Of a DNA stretch of 64,000 bases, positions 26,218-35,968 are shown piece by piece (position 1 is the first letter of the stretch; every line of letters starts with the position of its first letter). A program made the translations under genes and the position numbers. The stretch covers positions 1 through 64,000 of the forward strand of contig JAOACE010000008.1 in the NCBI GenBank assembly GCA_026418015.1, given 5' to 3'. This DNA comes from Leptospiraceae bacterium (GTDB lineage: Bacteria; Spirochaetota; Leptospiria; Leptospirales; Leptonemataceae). Below the pieces are notes generated by a model, which ran no database searches, was not told where the DNA came from, and saw only the letters and a list, made by a program, of their open reading frames with translations.

Positions 26218-26700
26218 TTAGAACTTAGTATCCTTTTCTTTTAAAGTAACATCAATTTCCATCATTCCTAATTTAGAGTACATATTTAATCGAACTGTTA
26301 GACTATCAAAAGATGGGAAGGACTTTTCTTTTAAATCAATTACTTCTGGTACAGAAACCTCGATAAATTGTTGTTTATTTAAAAAAATGTTCATCGCATT
26401 ACCAGTGATCATATTCCCTACTTCGCCTAATACATCCTTGAACTCTCTTCTAAACATCTCTTCGTCGTAAGTTCCCATCAATTGTTCAAAAATCTTTTTT
26501 GCAGTATATTCTGGAAAAGCATAGAGGACTTTTCCGATTACAGAACCGTCTAATCCAATCAAAATAGCAATGTCAAACGTGCTACTGGGCGAAAATTTTG
26601 GAGTAATCTGAGTTTTGCCTCGAATCAATTTTTCTTTTAATAAATCGGTAAAAACGAGGTTAGCTGCTTCTAAAAAACAATTTATGTATTCTGCCTTCAA
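26218..26700 (-). CDS. cheX: CheX-like CheY-P phosphatase
   Basis: CheX removes the phosphoryl group from CheY in spirochaete chemotaxis. The 160-residue protein has the characteristic phosphatase helix with E93 and N96 in DVLGEVGNMITGNA, the two residues needed for catalysis in the CheC/CheX/FliY family. A single such motif and the length fit CheX. No other chemotaxis gene is adjacent. The ppiD-like gene lies 43 nt upstream on the same strand. A similar domain also occurs in other phosphatases, so the exact substrate is inferred. Confidence 0.85.
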   Translation of the reverse strand: MKAEYINCFLEAANLVFTDLLKEKLIRGKTQITPKFSPSSTFDIAILIGLDGSVIGKVLYAFPEYTAKKIFEQLMGTYDEEMFRREFKDVLGEVGNMITGNAMNIFLNKQQFIEVSVPEVIDLKEKSFPSFDSLTVRLNMYSKLGMMEIDVTLKEKDTKF

Positions 26701-26743
26701 AAACTCCCTCTCCTTTTATTTTCGACACTGTAGGAATAGAAAT

Positions 26744-27931
26744 TTACTTTCCCTTTTTTGTTAGGTCTTTAACCTGAAAATTTCCTCTTTTTCTGTATTG
26801 CTCGAGGATATGATTATAAAAAACAAAAGCCAATCTTTCTTCGAAAGATTCTTTTTTAACCTGAATTTCCTTATTATTTTCTTTTAATTTGATATTCATT
26901 AATCTTACATAGATGGTGTTTTCTTTATCTTGGATAGGACCAACAATATTTTGATTGTTTGTTAGAATGGATTTTAAAAATTCATTCTGTAAAAGGTTGA
27001 TTTTTTTATTTCCCACAACAAGAGAATCTAACTCTTTTAAATTAATAGTTTTATTAACAGCTTTTATTTTAACAAGATCTTCGATTTCTTTTAGAGTAAT
27101 GTTTGGTTTTTGGTTTATTTTCGATAACTGTTCTTTTACGTTCGAAAGAATAGCTCTTTTTTTTTCGTTTTGTAAGCTTTCTTTAATAAACTTATATCTT
27201 TCCTGATAACTGGGATATTCAGAAGTTTTATTTTCTTTATTTATGTTGGATAATTTATCTTCTTCGTATTTTTTTTGTATTTCCTCTTCGGATACATTAA
27301 CTTGAATTTGATCTAATAAATCTTGATTTGTAAAAGCAATTAATTCCAAGTTTAGTTCTATGCTATCTTTTGCAATGGATTGTAAGATGTTCCAGTCATC
27401 GTTGGAAATAGGAATTGGCCTTAACAAAAATTGATCTACCATATTGGCTTTAATAAAAGCAATTCGTTTAGAGATTGGTAAACTACTCAATTCTCTTTGG
27501 TATAATTCTTCGATAGGGATAACATCATCTTCTAGTTTACTATTTTTTTGGATTTGATAGATTTGTTGAACATAATCAGCAATTTGTTTTTCTATAGACT
27601 CCTTAGAAACATTTAAACCCAAATCATCTGCTATATCAGGTTTTACATATAAGCTTTGGACGTTTTCGAAAATGCAATTTTGTAAAAGAAAAGGAGGTAT
27701 TTCTGTCAGTCCATATCTTTGAAATTGATTTTCGCATTCATTATAGATAAACATATAATCTTTTATAAGAATTGGTTCATTGTTATAAGAACCCGCTTTT
27801 GATGATCCAGAAATCAAAGAAATAATTTCATCGATTGGTTGACTAGAAAATGTAATTGCTAACATAATCACCAACAATATAACAATCAGACCAGAACCAA
27901 TTTTTGTTAATAAATTCCAAATATTGTTCAT
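26744..27931 (-). CDS. PpiD/SurA-like membrane-anchored periplasmic chaperone without a clear parvulin domain
   Basis: The 395-residue protein has one N-terminal transmembrane helix (residues ~13-30) and then a long helical region of SurA N-terminal type (residues ~45-180), the architecture of PpiD. The region after ~200 lacks the usual parvulin peptidyl-prolyl isomerase signature, so it is probably a chaperone rather than an isomerase. AAGGT precedes the ATG. The divergent unknown membrane gene starts 54 nt away, so their promoters overlap. Confidence 0.7.
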   Translation of the reverse strand: MNNIWNLLTKIGSGLIVILLVIMLAITFSSQPIDEIISLISGSSKAGSYNNEPILIKDYMFIYNECENQFQRYGLTEIPPFLLQNCIFENVQSLYVKPDIADDLGLNVSKESIEKQIADYVQQIYQIQKNSKLEDDVIPIEELYQRELSSLPISKRIAFIKANMVDQFLLRPIPISNDDWNILQSIAKDSIELNLELIAFTNQDLLDQIQVNVSEEEIQKKYEEDKLSNINKENKTSEYPSYQERYKFIKESLQNEKKRAILSNVKEQLSKINQKPNITLKEIEDLVKIKAVNKTINLKELDSLVVGNKKINLLQNEFLKSILTNNQNIVGPIQDKENTIYVRLMNIKLKENNKEIQVKKESFEERLAFVFYNHILEQYRKRGNFQVKDLTKKGK

Positions 27932-27985
27932 TAAGTACCTTTTTTTTTGTTGTTTTTAAAATTTCAAACCGAAAATAAGAAAGAT

Positions 27986-28681
27986 ATGTATATTTTAGGT
28001 TTTCTTTTTTTATTCATCGGACTTTCTTTATTACTATATACGATATTATTATTAATCAATCCAAAACCAGAAAAAGAATCTTTTAAAGAATCAATAAATA
28101 TAGAAACTCAAAATCAAGAACTCAAACCAAAAAAAGAAATCGATGTAATAAACATTCCAACAAATCAAAATATAGAAATTCAACCAGCAACTGAAGAATC
28201 AACAAAACCAGAAAACATAGAATTAACAAAACAAAAAACATCAACATTACAATCAAAAAAAATACAAGCATCAAACTTTTCCAAACCAACTCAGCCATCA
28301 CCATCTAAACAACAAGGGGACAACAACGTAAAGAAAATTCAAGAACCAAACCTAGATTTATTTCTTACAGGATATTTATATTACGATCCCACTAGAAGTA
28401 CTTATATCCTTATAGAAAAAAGAGATAGAACTTCCAGCGAATATTTAAGCAACCTGATACGATTAGGGAATGCTACTATAGAATGGAAAGTAAATACTTT
28501 TATTATAAATTACGACGAAAACAAAATCTATTTAAATTACGAAAATTTGCAGGAAATACGTTTTAGTGATGAATGCGCAATTTTTATTCCCAAAAAAAAT
28601 AACGAACCCTATTATTATTTTTTCTCTAACCAAACCGAAGAACTAAAACAATTTCTTAAAGAATTAAGCCAATTTGTGTAA
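27986..28681 (+). CDS. Membrane-anchored protein of unknown function, upstream of the mre cluster
   Basis: The 231-residue protein has an N-terminal transmembrane helix (residues 2-22), then a long Pro/Thr/Lys/Gln-rich low-complexity linker to about residue 110, and a compact C-terminal domain of about 110 residues (FLTGYLYYDPTRSTYILIEK ... LKQFLKELSQFV). A start at 27947 would add 13 residues; the ATG at 27986 has an AAGAAAG upstream and places the helix at the N-terminus. A single-span anchor with a flexible linker is a common design for divisome or elongasome accessory proteins. No family recognised. Confidence 0.65.
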   Translation: MYILGFLFLFIGLSLLLYTILLLINPKPEKESFKESINIETQNQELKPKKEIDVINIPTNQNIEIQPATEESTKPENIELTKQKTSTLQSKKIQASNFSKPTQPSPSKQQGDNNVKKIQEPNLDLFLTGYLYYDPTRSTYILIEKRDRTSSEYLSNLIRLGNATIEWKVNTFIINYDENKIYLNYENLQEIRFSDECAIFIPKKNNEPYYYFFSNQTEELKQFLKELSQFV

Positions 28682-28724
28682 TTTTTCATTTGCATTCTAA
28701 TTTTCCTATTAATTTTTGAACTTA

Positions 28725-29741
28725 ATGCTAATTCATGTAGAAGTTTTAAAAACAAAAAAGCAAAACAAAAAAAATAAATACTTAAAATTTTTTTTTATTA
28801 TTTTAATTATTTTGGCAGCAAGTTATTTTATTTATAAAGAAAAACACAACATTTATTTATTTTTTAGATCTTTGTTTTTATCCGAAGATATAAAATTTAT
28901 ACAAACAAAAAACCAAAAAATTGAATCAGAATTAAGACGAATCCATGAACTCAACGAAGAACAATTAAAACAATTAAACAATCAAATCAACGATAATATT
29001 AATGTATTAAAATATTTAGAAAATACTTCCAACAATTTAAACAATATTTACTATTATCTCTCATTATCTTATTTTTATCGAATTTTAATCAATTTAGAAT
29101 TTTCCAAAGAACATCTAATCAAACAAATCTTAATAGGAGAACTTCCTCCAATTAGAAAAGATAAAGCACAATACGAAAAAGATATAAAAAATTTACAAAT
29201 TTATACAAAAAAATTTCTTGCAATAGACAGAGAAAATAACCAAGAAATTCAGCTTATTAATATAATTTCGGATATTTTGAATAACAAAATACTAACGAAA
29301 GCATATTACAAAAAAATCAATTCTATTAATTTTCATTCGAAAGATTTTTTAAATTTGTACTATGAATGGTTTTATTTAGTGTTAAATTCCAATTTTGGAG
29401 ATATTCAAAAAATTCAAACTTATTTTAACAATCAACCATCTTGGGAATTTCATCCCTCAGAAAAATTATTGATAGAAGCAAATACTTATTATTATAAAAA
29501 AGATTATTTTAACTTAATCCAAACATTCCAAAATTACAATACCCAAATCGACAAAAATAAAGATAAATGGGTTTATTTAGAATTTCTTCGATTGTTAACA
29601 GAAACCTATTTTTTACAAAAAAATTATCTTTTTACTCAATATTACATAAACGAAACAGAAAAAATGCTTCAAGATTATTCTGATGACTTTGTAAAAGAAA
29701 GGATTAAAAAAATTAAAGAAAAATTAAAAGCACCATATTAA
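28725..29741 (+). CDS. Membrane-anchored helical-repeat protein of unknown function
   Basis: A 338-residue protein with a basic N-terminal tail, one transmembrane helix (about residues 21-40, FFFIILIILAASYFIY) and an entirely helical remainder whose C-terminal third looks like TPR repeats (LLIEANTYYYKKDYFNLIQTF, LRLLTETYFLQKNYLFTQYY). The ATG at 28725 is preferred to a TTG three codons upstream. It is 43 nt after the previous unknown gene and 99 nt before mreB, all on one strand, so a role in envelope growth is plausible but unproven. Confidence 0.68.
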   Translation: MLIHVEVLKTKKQNKKNKYLKFFFIILIILAASYFIYKEKHNIYLFFRSLFLSEDIKFIQTKNQKIESELRRIHELNEEQLKQLNNQINDNINVLKYLENTSNNLNNIYYYLSLSYFYRILINLEFSKEHLIKQILIGELPPIRKDKAQYEKDIKNLQIYTKKFLAIDRENNQEIQLINIISDILNNKILTKAYYKKINSINFHSKDFLNLYYEWFYLVLNSNFGDIQKIQTYFNNQPSWEFHPSEKLLIEANTYYYKKDYFNLIQTFQNYNTQIDKNKDKWVYLEFLRLLTETYFLQKNYLFTQYYINETEKMLQDYSDDFVKERIKKIKEKLKAPY

Positions 29742-29840
29742 ATTTGAATAATTTTAAAAAATTCTTTCAATTTAGATTGTCTTTTTACTATGATAATTTT
29801 TTTTATCCATTTGAAAATATTTTTATAAGTCGGGTGTAAT

Positions 29841-30878
29841 ATGTTTTTCGATAAATTTTATAGTTTATTTTCCAATGATATGGGGATTGACTTAGGTACT
29901 GCAAATACCCTCGTCTATGTTAAAGGGCAAGGCATCGTTTTAAATGAACCTTCAGTAGTAGCTGTACAATCATCGACAGGAAAAGTACTCGCTGTTGGAC
30001 ACGAAGCAAAACGAATGTTAGGAAGAACTCCAGGGGACATAATGGCAATTCGTCCTATGAAAGATGGAGTTATAGCAGATTTCGAAACAGTAGAAAAAAT
30101 GATCCGTTATTTTATCCAAAAAGTACATAAAAGAACTACATTAGTAAAACCTCGATTAGTGATTGGTGTGCCATCAGGAATTACAGAAGTAGAAAAAAGA
30201 GCTGTTAGGGAATCAGCAGAGCAAGCTGGTGCCCGGGAAATTTATCTAATAGAAGAAGCTCTTGCAGCAGCTATCGGTGCAAATATTCCTATTGATGAAC
30301 CAGCTGGTACGATGATTGTAGATATCGGGGGAGGAACCACAGAAATTGCTGTTATTTCCTTAGGAGGAATGGTTATTTCTGATTCTATACGTATCGGTGG
30401 AGACGAATTGGACGAAGCGATTATTCGTTATTTAAGAACTCAATACAACTTAATTATTGGAGAAAGAACCGCAGAAGAATTAAAGTTCAAATTAGGAAAT
30501 GCTTATCCAGAAAAACACGTAGAAACGATGGAAATTAAAGGTAGAGATGCCATCAGTGGTCTTCCTAGAACATTAGAAGTAGATTCCAACGAAATACGCG
30601 AAGCTTTAAAAGAAACTGTGGATATGATCTTAGAAGCAATCAAAAATACCTTAGAAAAAACTCCGCCTGAACTTGCAGCAGATATTGTAGAAAGAGGAAT
30701 TGTTTTAAGTGGTGGTGGTTGTTTACTTAAAGGATTAGATAAATATCTAAGTAAAGAAACAGGTGTTCCTGTTTTTCGAGCAGAAAACCCACTGATTTGT
30801 GTTGCATTAGGTACAGGAAGATACTTAGAAGAAATGCATCGTATTAAAGGTTTAGATCTAATCAACAAAAGATATTAA
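29841..30878 (+). CDS. mreB: Rod-shape-determining actin homologue MreB
   Basis: MreB polymerises on the inner membrane and directs lateral wall synthesis. The 345-residue length is standard. Actin-fold nucleotide motifs are complete: phosphate-1 [11 protein letters not shown], phosphate-2 [16 protein letters not shown] and the adenosine motif [15 protein letters not shown]. It opens the cluster mreB-mreC-mreD-mrdA-rodA and is followed by mreC after 3 nt. Confidence 0.97.
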   Translation: MFFDKFYSLFSNDMGIDLGTANTLVYVKGQGIVLNEPSVVAVQSSTGKVLAVGHEAKRMLGRTPGDIMAIRPMKDGVIADFETVEKMIRYFIQKVHKRTTLVKPRLVIGVPSGITEVEKRAVRESAEQAGAREIYLIEEALAAAIGANIPIDEPAGTMIVDIGGGTTEIAVISLGGMVISDSIRIGGDELDEAIIRYLRTQYNLIIGERTAEELKFKLGNAYPEKHVETMEIKGRDAISGLPRTLEVDSNEIREALKETVDMILEAIKNTLEKTPPELAADIVERGIVLSGGGCLLKGLDKYLSKETGVPVFRAENPLICVALGTGRYLEEMHRIKGLDLINKRY

Positions 30879-30881
30879 TCT

Positions 30882-32000
30882 ATGTTCTGGGAATATATAA
30901 GTAAATACAAAGTCCCATTTAGTTTAACTTTTTGCGTTGTTTTTTCTCTTGTCAGTATTATTTGGCAAAAAAATCCTTTTTCTCAGAGTACGATTTATTT
31001 TAACAGAATTGCAGAACAGACAAACTATTTATTTAAAAACATTTTTCAATTTCCTTTTGTAGTAATCGAAAGAATTTCTGAATATTCAGAACTAAAAGAA
31101 AAATACCAAAAATCCTTAGAAGAAATCGAAAAATATAAATTACAAAAAGAACAATACGAAATTCTTTTAAAAGAAAACCAAAAGTTAAGACAGATATTAG
31201 AATTCCCACCACTTACAAATTATCCAGAAATCAAAGCAGAAGTATTAGGAATTCGATTAAATTCTATTACACCCAGAATTATAATCAACAAAGGAAAAAA
31301 AGACGGAATTCAACCTTTTATGCCTGTAATTGCATTTACAACAGACGAAAACAATCAACCTATACGTTCAGTGGTAGGAATTACTGCTATTGTCCAGGAT
31401 TCCCATAGCATTATACAACCCATTCAACATCCACAAATGGAATTAGGGGTAAAAATCAATGTAACCAATCAATGGGCAATTTTGCAAGGAAATTCCTATT
31501 CTTTAAAAAAACTTAGACTTAAATATATTACTTATGCATCAAACAAAGACAATAAATTTTTTAGTGATCCTTACATAGAAATTAAGAATTCAAGGGTAGT
31601 TACAAGCGGCAATGATGGAATATTTCCCGAAAATATTCCCGTAGGTGTAATTGTAGAAAAAGGAAATATTGACGACAATGGTTTTGGGTATGCATATGTT
31701 ACACCCTATATCGAATTAGACAAATTAGAATTTGTTATTGTAATATTAAAAAAACCATCAAGTTGGTCTAATTTAGTTTCTGATAATGTTAAAAACGATC
31801 TTCCCTTACCTATTACTACAGAATATATTCCAGAAGAATTTCTAAATCAATACAAAAACGAAAAATCGAAAAATGAAAAACAATATATAACCCAACATCA
31901 ACAAAAACCAGACAAGACATCAGAAATAGAAAATAAAACAATAGAACAACCAAAAAAAACAAAAGAAAGAATATTTAATCCCAATGATCCTTTACAATAG
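30882..32000 (+). CDS. mreC: Rod-shape-determining protein MreC
   Basis: The 372-residue protein has one N-terminal membrane helix, a coiled coil (about residues 60-105, ELKEKYQKSLEEIEKYKLQK) and the periplasmic beta-barrel region of MreC (AEVLGIRLNSITPRIIINKGKKDGI, VTSGNDGIFPENIPVGVI). A charged, low-complexity tail of about 70 residues rich in Glu, Lys and Gln follows, longer than in many MreC proteins. MreC links MreB to the penicillin-binding protein. Confidence 0.92.
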   Translation: MFWEYISKYKVPFSLTFCVVFSLVSIIWQKNPFSQSTIYFNRIAEQTNYLFKNIFQFPFVVIERISEYSELKEKYQKSLEEIEKYKLQKEQYEILLKENQKLRQILEFPPLTNYPEIKAEVLGIRLNSITPRIIINKGKKDGIQPFMPVIAFTTDENNQPIRSVVGITAIVQDSHSIIQPIQHPQMELGVKINVTNQWAILQGNSYSLKKLRLKYITYASNKDNKFFSDPYIEIKNSRVVTSGNDGIFPENIPVGVIVEKGNIDDNGFGYAYVTPYIELDKLEFVIVILKKPSSWSNLVSDNVKNDLPLPITTEYIPEEFLNQYKNEKSKNEKQYITQHQQKPDKTSEIENKTIEQPKKTKERIFNPNDPLQ

Positions 32001-32016
32001 ATATTAAGGAACTATT

Positions 32017-32538
32017 ATGCTAATTGAAATTTTAGTTATCTTTATAGGCTTAATTTTCTCTTATTTCTTAAAAGATATCAACTTTCTAAGTCTGCAGTTT
32101 GACTTTCTTAAAACTGGAAGTATTTATCCAGATTTTTTATTAATATTTTTGATTTATTTTTCATTAAGAACGAATGAAATGTGGGGAATATGGTTAGGAT
32201 TTTTTGGCGGTCTACTAGAGGATACAACTATATTAAATTTCCATTCCAACAATTCAGAATACATACAATTGATTGGAATACATACGCTTATCTACCCAAT
32301 TATGGGATTTATTCTTGGCAAGATCAATCGTTATTTAGACATTGATAACATTAGGACTATAATTTTTGTAACATTTGTAACAAGTTTATTAACACGATTT
32401 ATGATTTGGTTCATAATGGGCATAATCGAAGAATTTTATCAGTCTTATGCATTCATTGGTCCATCGATATATACAAGCATATTGGCACCTGTTTGGTTTT
32501 TTTTGTTAAAATGGATTTATCATAAAAACGAGTTATAA
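32017..32538 (+). CDS. mreD: Rod-shape-determining protein MreD
   Basis: A 173-residue integral membrane protein with about five predicted helices, the size and hydrophobicity of MreD. Sequence conservation in MreD is low; position between mreC (16-nt gap) and mrdA (3-nt gap) is the main evidence. A weak ribosome-binding site (aaggaac) precedes the ATG. Confidence 0.85.
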   Translation: MLIEILVIFIGLIFSYFLKDINFLSLQFDFLKTGSIYPDFLLIFLIYFSLRTNEMWGIWLGFFGGLLEDTTILNFHSNNSEYIQLIGIHTLIYPIMGFILGKINRYLDIDNIRTIIFVTFVTSLLTRFMIWFIMGIIEEFYQSYAFIGPSIYTSILAPVWFFLLKWIYHKNEL

Positions 32539-32541
32539 ATT

Positions 32542-34428
32542 ATGAAGACATCTTCGACCGAATTCAAGTTAGAACAACGCTTTAAAAATCGCTTATATTT
32601 TGTAAATATAATTTTTTTTATAATTTTATTTATATTTTTTATCCAACTATTTAGATTACAAATTATCAACGGTGCAGAAAATAAAATCTTATCCAAAAGA
32701 TTTGTAAGTAGAGAAGAGTTTAAAGTCGCACCAAGAGGATTTATTTTTGATAGAAAATTTAACATAAACGATCCATTAGTCTATAACATAAATTATTTAA
32801 ATTTTGTTATATATCCATCACGTTTTAGCTCTTACGAAAATGGTTTAAAATATTTACTAAATTTTTGTAAAATTATGGGAAGGGATTGTAGTGATTATTC
32901 GCGATACATGGATGCAGCTACGTGGAAATCTCTTGCTAAAAAGAACGAAAAAATCATTCTTATCGAAAAGGTTTCTCGCCAAGAACACGAAAGAATCGCT
33001 ATTTTCCAGTTAGATAAAACATATGGCAATTTCGAAAGTAATCACATAAGATATTATCCACTAGGACCTTCTTTTGCGCATGTTAGTGGGTATATAGGTC
33101 CACCAAGTAAAAAAGAAATTTCGGAAAAAGAGTTAAAATTGTATCAAACCTTAGGAAAGAATGGATTAGAAGCTTTTTACGACAAAGATATTCGTGGTAA
33201 AGATGGCATCATTATTCAGAATAAAATCTTTGATAAAACAGAACAATTGTTAAATTCTCAACAAGGAAATCATCTAGTCCTTAACATTGATAAAAATTTA
33301 CAATTAATTGCTTATAAAGCTCTGATCGAAACCCAAAAAAGAGGAACTGTTATAGTAATGAAGGCAAATACAGGAGAAATATTAGCTTTGGCTTCCTACC
33401 CTTCTTTCGATCCAAATCTTTTATCCGATATTTCTAATCCTAAAAGAATCGAACACATTAAAATTGTCTCCAAGTTCAATGGATTTCTAAATTTAGCTAT
33501 ACAAGCAAAATTCCCTCCAGCATCAACATTTAAACCAATTACAGCCATTGCTGCATTAGAATTTTCTAATCCCTTAGAAATAAACGAAAATACAACCTAT
33601 TATTGTCCAGGTAGTTGGAAGTTAGAATCTTCTTTAAAAGGTGTTCCAGACAGCGTTTATTATTGTCATAAAAAAGAAGGTCATGGAAAGTTAGATTTGA
33701 TCCACGGAATTGCTCAAAGCTGTAATGTATATTTTTATAACTTAGGTCACAAGATTGGACCATCTCCTATCATCAATACTGCAAAAAACTTTGGGTTAGA
33801 TTCTAAAACAAACATTGATTTACCCGGAGAAACCGTTGGTTTTGTTCCCGACCAGCTCTGGAAACAAATTCGTTGGTCAAGTAAATGGTATGATGGAGAT
33901 ACCATCAATTTATCCATTGGACAAGGATTTATTGAAGTAACCCCTATCGCTATGGCTGTGGCATATAGTGCAATCGCTAATGATGGTAAAATTGTAAAAC
34001 CTTTTATAGTTAGAGAAATCAGAGAATCACAAACGGGAAGATTAATCAAAAAATATGAGCCTACAATCATAAAAAAATTAAATTTATCCAAAGATACATT
34101 AAATACTGTAAGAAAAGGTTTACGCGAAGTAGTATTAAGTGGAACAGGAAAATTTTTAAATCAACCGAATCTTGTTCCGATAGCAGGAAAAACAGGAACC
34201 GTTCAAACACATTCTAAAATTAAAGGAACAGACCATGCTTGGTTTATTGGTTTTGCACCTTACGACGAAGAAAATCTATACATAAACGATAGGATTGTTG
34301 TTGTTGTTTTCGTAGAGCATGGATTAGCAGGTTCTTATAGCGGTGTTCCCATAGCGTATAAAATTTTTAAAGAAGCATTTCCCGAATGGAAAAACAATCA
34401 ATTACTTAGAGGACCAAATGAAAATTAA
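32542..34428 (+). CDS. mrdA: Penicillin-binding protein 2 (elongasome transpeptidase)
   Basis: A class B PBP of 628 residues: one transmembrane helix (~20-40), a dimerisation/pedestal region, and the transpeptidase domain. The active-site motifs are S328-TFK, S393-CN and K550-TG, all intact. It cross-links peptidoglycan during elongation together with RodA. Its last 11 nt overlap rodA, indicating coupled synthesis of the two partners. Confidence 0.95.
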   Translation: MKTSSTEFKLEQRFKNRLYFVNIIFFIILFIFFIQLFRLQIINGAENKILSKRFVSREEFKVAPRGFIFDRKFNINDPLVYNINYLNFVIYPSRFSSYENGLKYLLNFCKIMGRDCSDYSRYMDAATWKSLAKKNEKIILIEKVSRQEHERIAIFQLDKTYGNFESNHIRYYPLGPSFAHVSGYIGPPSKKEISEKELKLYQTLGKNGLEAFYDKDIRGKDGIIIQNKIFDKTEQLLNSQQGNHLVLNIDKNLQLIAYKALIETQKRGTVIVMKANTGEILALASYPSFDPNLLSDISNPKRIEHIKIVSKFNGFLNLAIQAKFPPASTFKPITAIAALEFSNPLEINENTTYYCPGSWKLESSLKGVPDSVYYCHKKEGHGKLDLIHGIAQSCNVYFYNLGHKIGPSPIINTAKNFGLDSKTNIDLPGETVGFVPDQLWKQIRWSSKWYDGDTINLSIGQGFIEVTPIAMAVAYSAIANDGKIVKPFIVREIRESQTGRLIKKYEPTIIKKLNLSKDTLNTVRKGLREVVLSGTGKFLNQPNLVPIAGKTGTVQTHSKIKGTDHAWFIGFAPYDEENLYINDRIVVVVFVEHGLAGSYSGVPIAYKIFKEAFPEWKNNQLLRGPNEN

Positions 34429-35944
34429 ATTTGATTGGATATTATTTTTTTCGGTTTTAACAGCAACATTAATAGGCATCATTACACTCTATACACAAGA
34501 TTATTATGTGGATGAACCATCCAATCGATGGTTAAAACAAAGTCTATTTTTAATTCCAGCATTATTGATGTTTTATTTTTTTTATCGAATCAATTATAAT
34601 ACACTAGGCGTTTATTCCTTACCTTTATATGGAATTGCGATTTTACTTTTAATTATTACATTGATTCCTTTTATTGGTTCAGAGATTAAAGGTGCACGTT
34701 CTTGGATACGAATTGGTCCGATTGGGTTTCAAACATCAGAATTTGCAAAATTTGCCTGTGTGATAATTTTAGCAAAGTATTTGGAACTAAAAGAAAGAGA
34801 AATGAATCAACTTAATTCCTTATTTCTACCATCCATCTTGTTTTTAATCCCTATGCTTTTAATCGTAGTACAGCCAGATTTAGGTGGTTCAATCATCTTT
34901 GCTCCAATTCTTCTCTCTATGCTATTTATTGGTGGTGCAGATATTCTCCATATTACTTCTATCATTATGTTTTTTTCTATTTCTTTGTTAATCCCATTGT
35001 ACATAGAATATCACAACATCATTTTGATTGATAATGTTATCGAACGTTTATCTTCCTTAGATAAAGTAGACTTGATTCCAGCTATTAATATACTCAAATC
35101 CCAAATATGGGTATTCTTAGAAAAAATGAAAATTCCTCACAATGTTTATCAAACTGATGCTGAATATCTAAAAAACCTATTACAAAATTCTGCTCTTTTT
35201 ACAGAATTAAAACAAATTGCCTTTTCTGTTAGGTACGAAGAGGGAGGTTTTTTACTAAAAATTCTTGATAACGATCTATTTTTATTAACAACAAGTATTC
35301 TATTGTTAGTAATCGCTTCTGTTCTTTTTATCATTAGGTTTACCCAAGGAACGATTTATAAAAACTTGAGGAAATATTATATTCCTCTTGGCGTTTTAGG
35401 AATTTCTATTTTATCAGCATATTTAATCCACAATACATTTTCTTTTAAATATCACCAAGTTGTTCGCGTAACAGCATTTATCAATCCAGAAAGATTTCCT
35501 AGAGATCTTGCATATCAGATTCGAGCCTCGAAGGCAGCAATTGGTTCGGGGGAATTTATCGGTAAAGGTTTATACAATGCAGAAATGACAACTGGAATCA
35601 ACCCCATATTACCAGAAGCATTTACAGATTTTATTTTTGCATCTTGGGCAGAAAGGACGGGATTTTTAGGTTCAAGCTTATTAATTATCGTATTATCTTT
35701 GATAATTATTCGAGGTTTTTATATTTCCTATACTGCAAAAGATCGGTTTGGTTCTCTTCTTGCAGCGGGAATTTCTTTTTTATTTTTATATCATATTTTG
35801 TTCAACATTGGAATCGAATTAGGCTTACTTCCTGTAACTGGTTTGCCATTAAGTTTTGTAAGTTATGGTGGTTCTCATTTATTATTGTGTTTTAGTTTAG
35901 CTGGAATTCTAGAAAGTATTTACAGTAGAAAGTATACTAACTAA
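34418..35944 (+). CDS. rodA: RodA-type SEDS peptidoglycan glycosyltransferase with an extended central segment
   Basis: RodA polymerises lipid II. The SEDS hallmarks are present: GARSWIRIGPIGFQTSEFAKF (residues 92-112), QPDLGGSIIF and the large periplasmic loop with SKAAIGSGEFIGKG and LPEAFTDFIFASWAERTGF. At 508 residues it is about 100-130 longer than common RodA proteins (~370-400). The excess lies between about residues 195 and 320 and includes a soluble stretch (IERLSSLDKVDLI ... VRYEEGGFLLKI) followed by an additional or displaced membrane helix. The catalytic loop region itself is normal. Confidence 0.93.
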   Translation: MKIKFDWILFFSVLTATLIGIITLYTQDYYVDEPSNRWLKQSLFLIPALLMFYFFYRINYNTLGVYSLPLYGIAILLLIITLIPFIGSEIKGARSWIRIGPIGFQTSEFAKFACVIILAKYLELKEREMNQLNSLFLPSILFLIPMLLIVVQPDLGGSIIFAPILLSMLFIGGADILHITSIIMFFSISLLIPLYIEYHNIILIDNVIERLSSLDKVDLIPAINILKSQIWVFLEKMKIPHNVYQTDAEYLKNLLQNSALFTELKQIAFSVRYEEGGFLLKILDNDLFLLTTSILLLVIASVLFIIRFTQGTIYKNLRKYYIPLGVLGISILSAYLIHNTFSFKYHQVVRVTAFINPERFPRDLAYQIRASKAAIGSGEFIGKGLYNAEMTTGINPILPEAFTDFIFASWAERTGFLGSSLLIIVLSLIIIRGFYISYTAKDRFGSLLAAGISFLFLYHILFNIGIELGLLPVTGLPLSFVSYGGSHLLLCFSLAGILESIYSRKYTN

Positions 35945-35968
35945 ATTCGATTTCCGATAATAATTAAA

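Noticed and set aside
30503-30868. Minus-strand frame of 121 codons opposite mreB
   Set aside because: Lies entirely within conserved MreB codons and has no start signal or domain.
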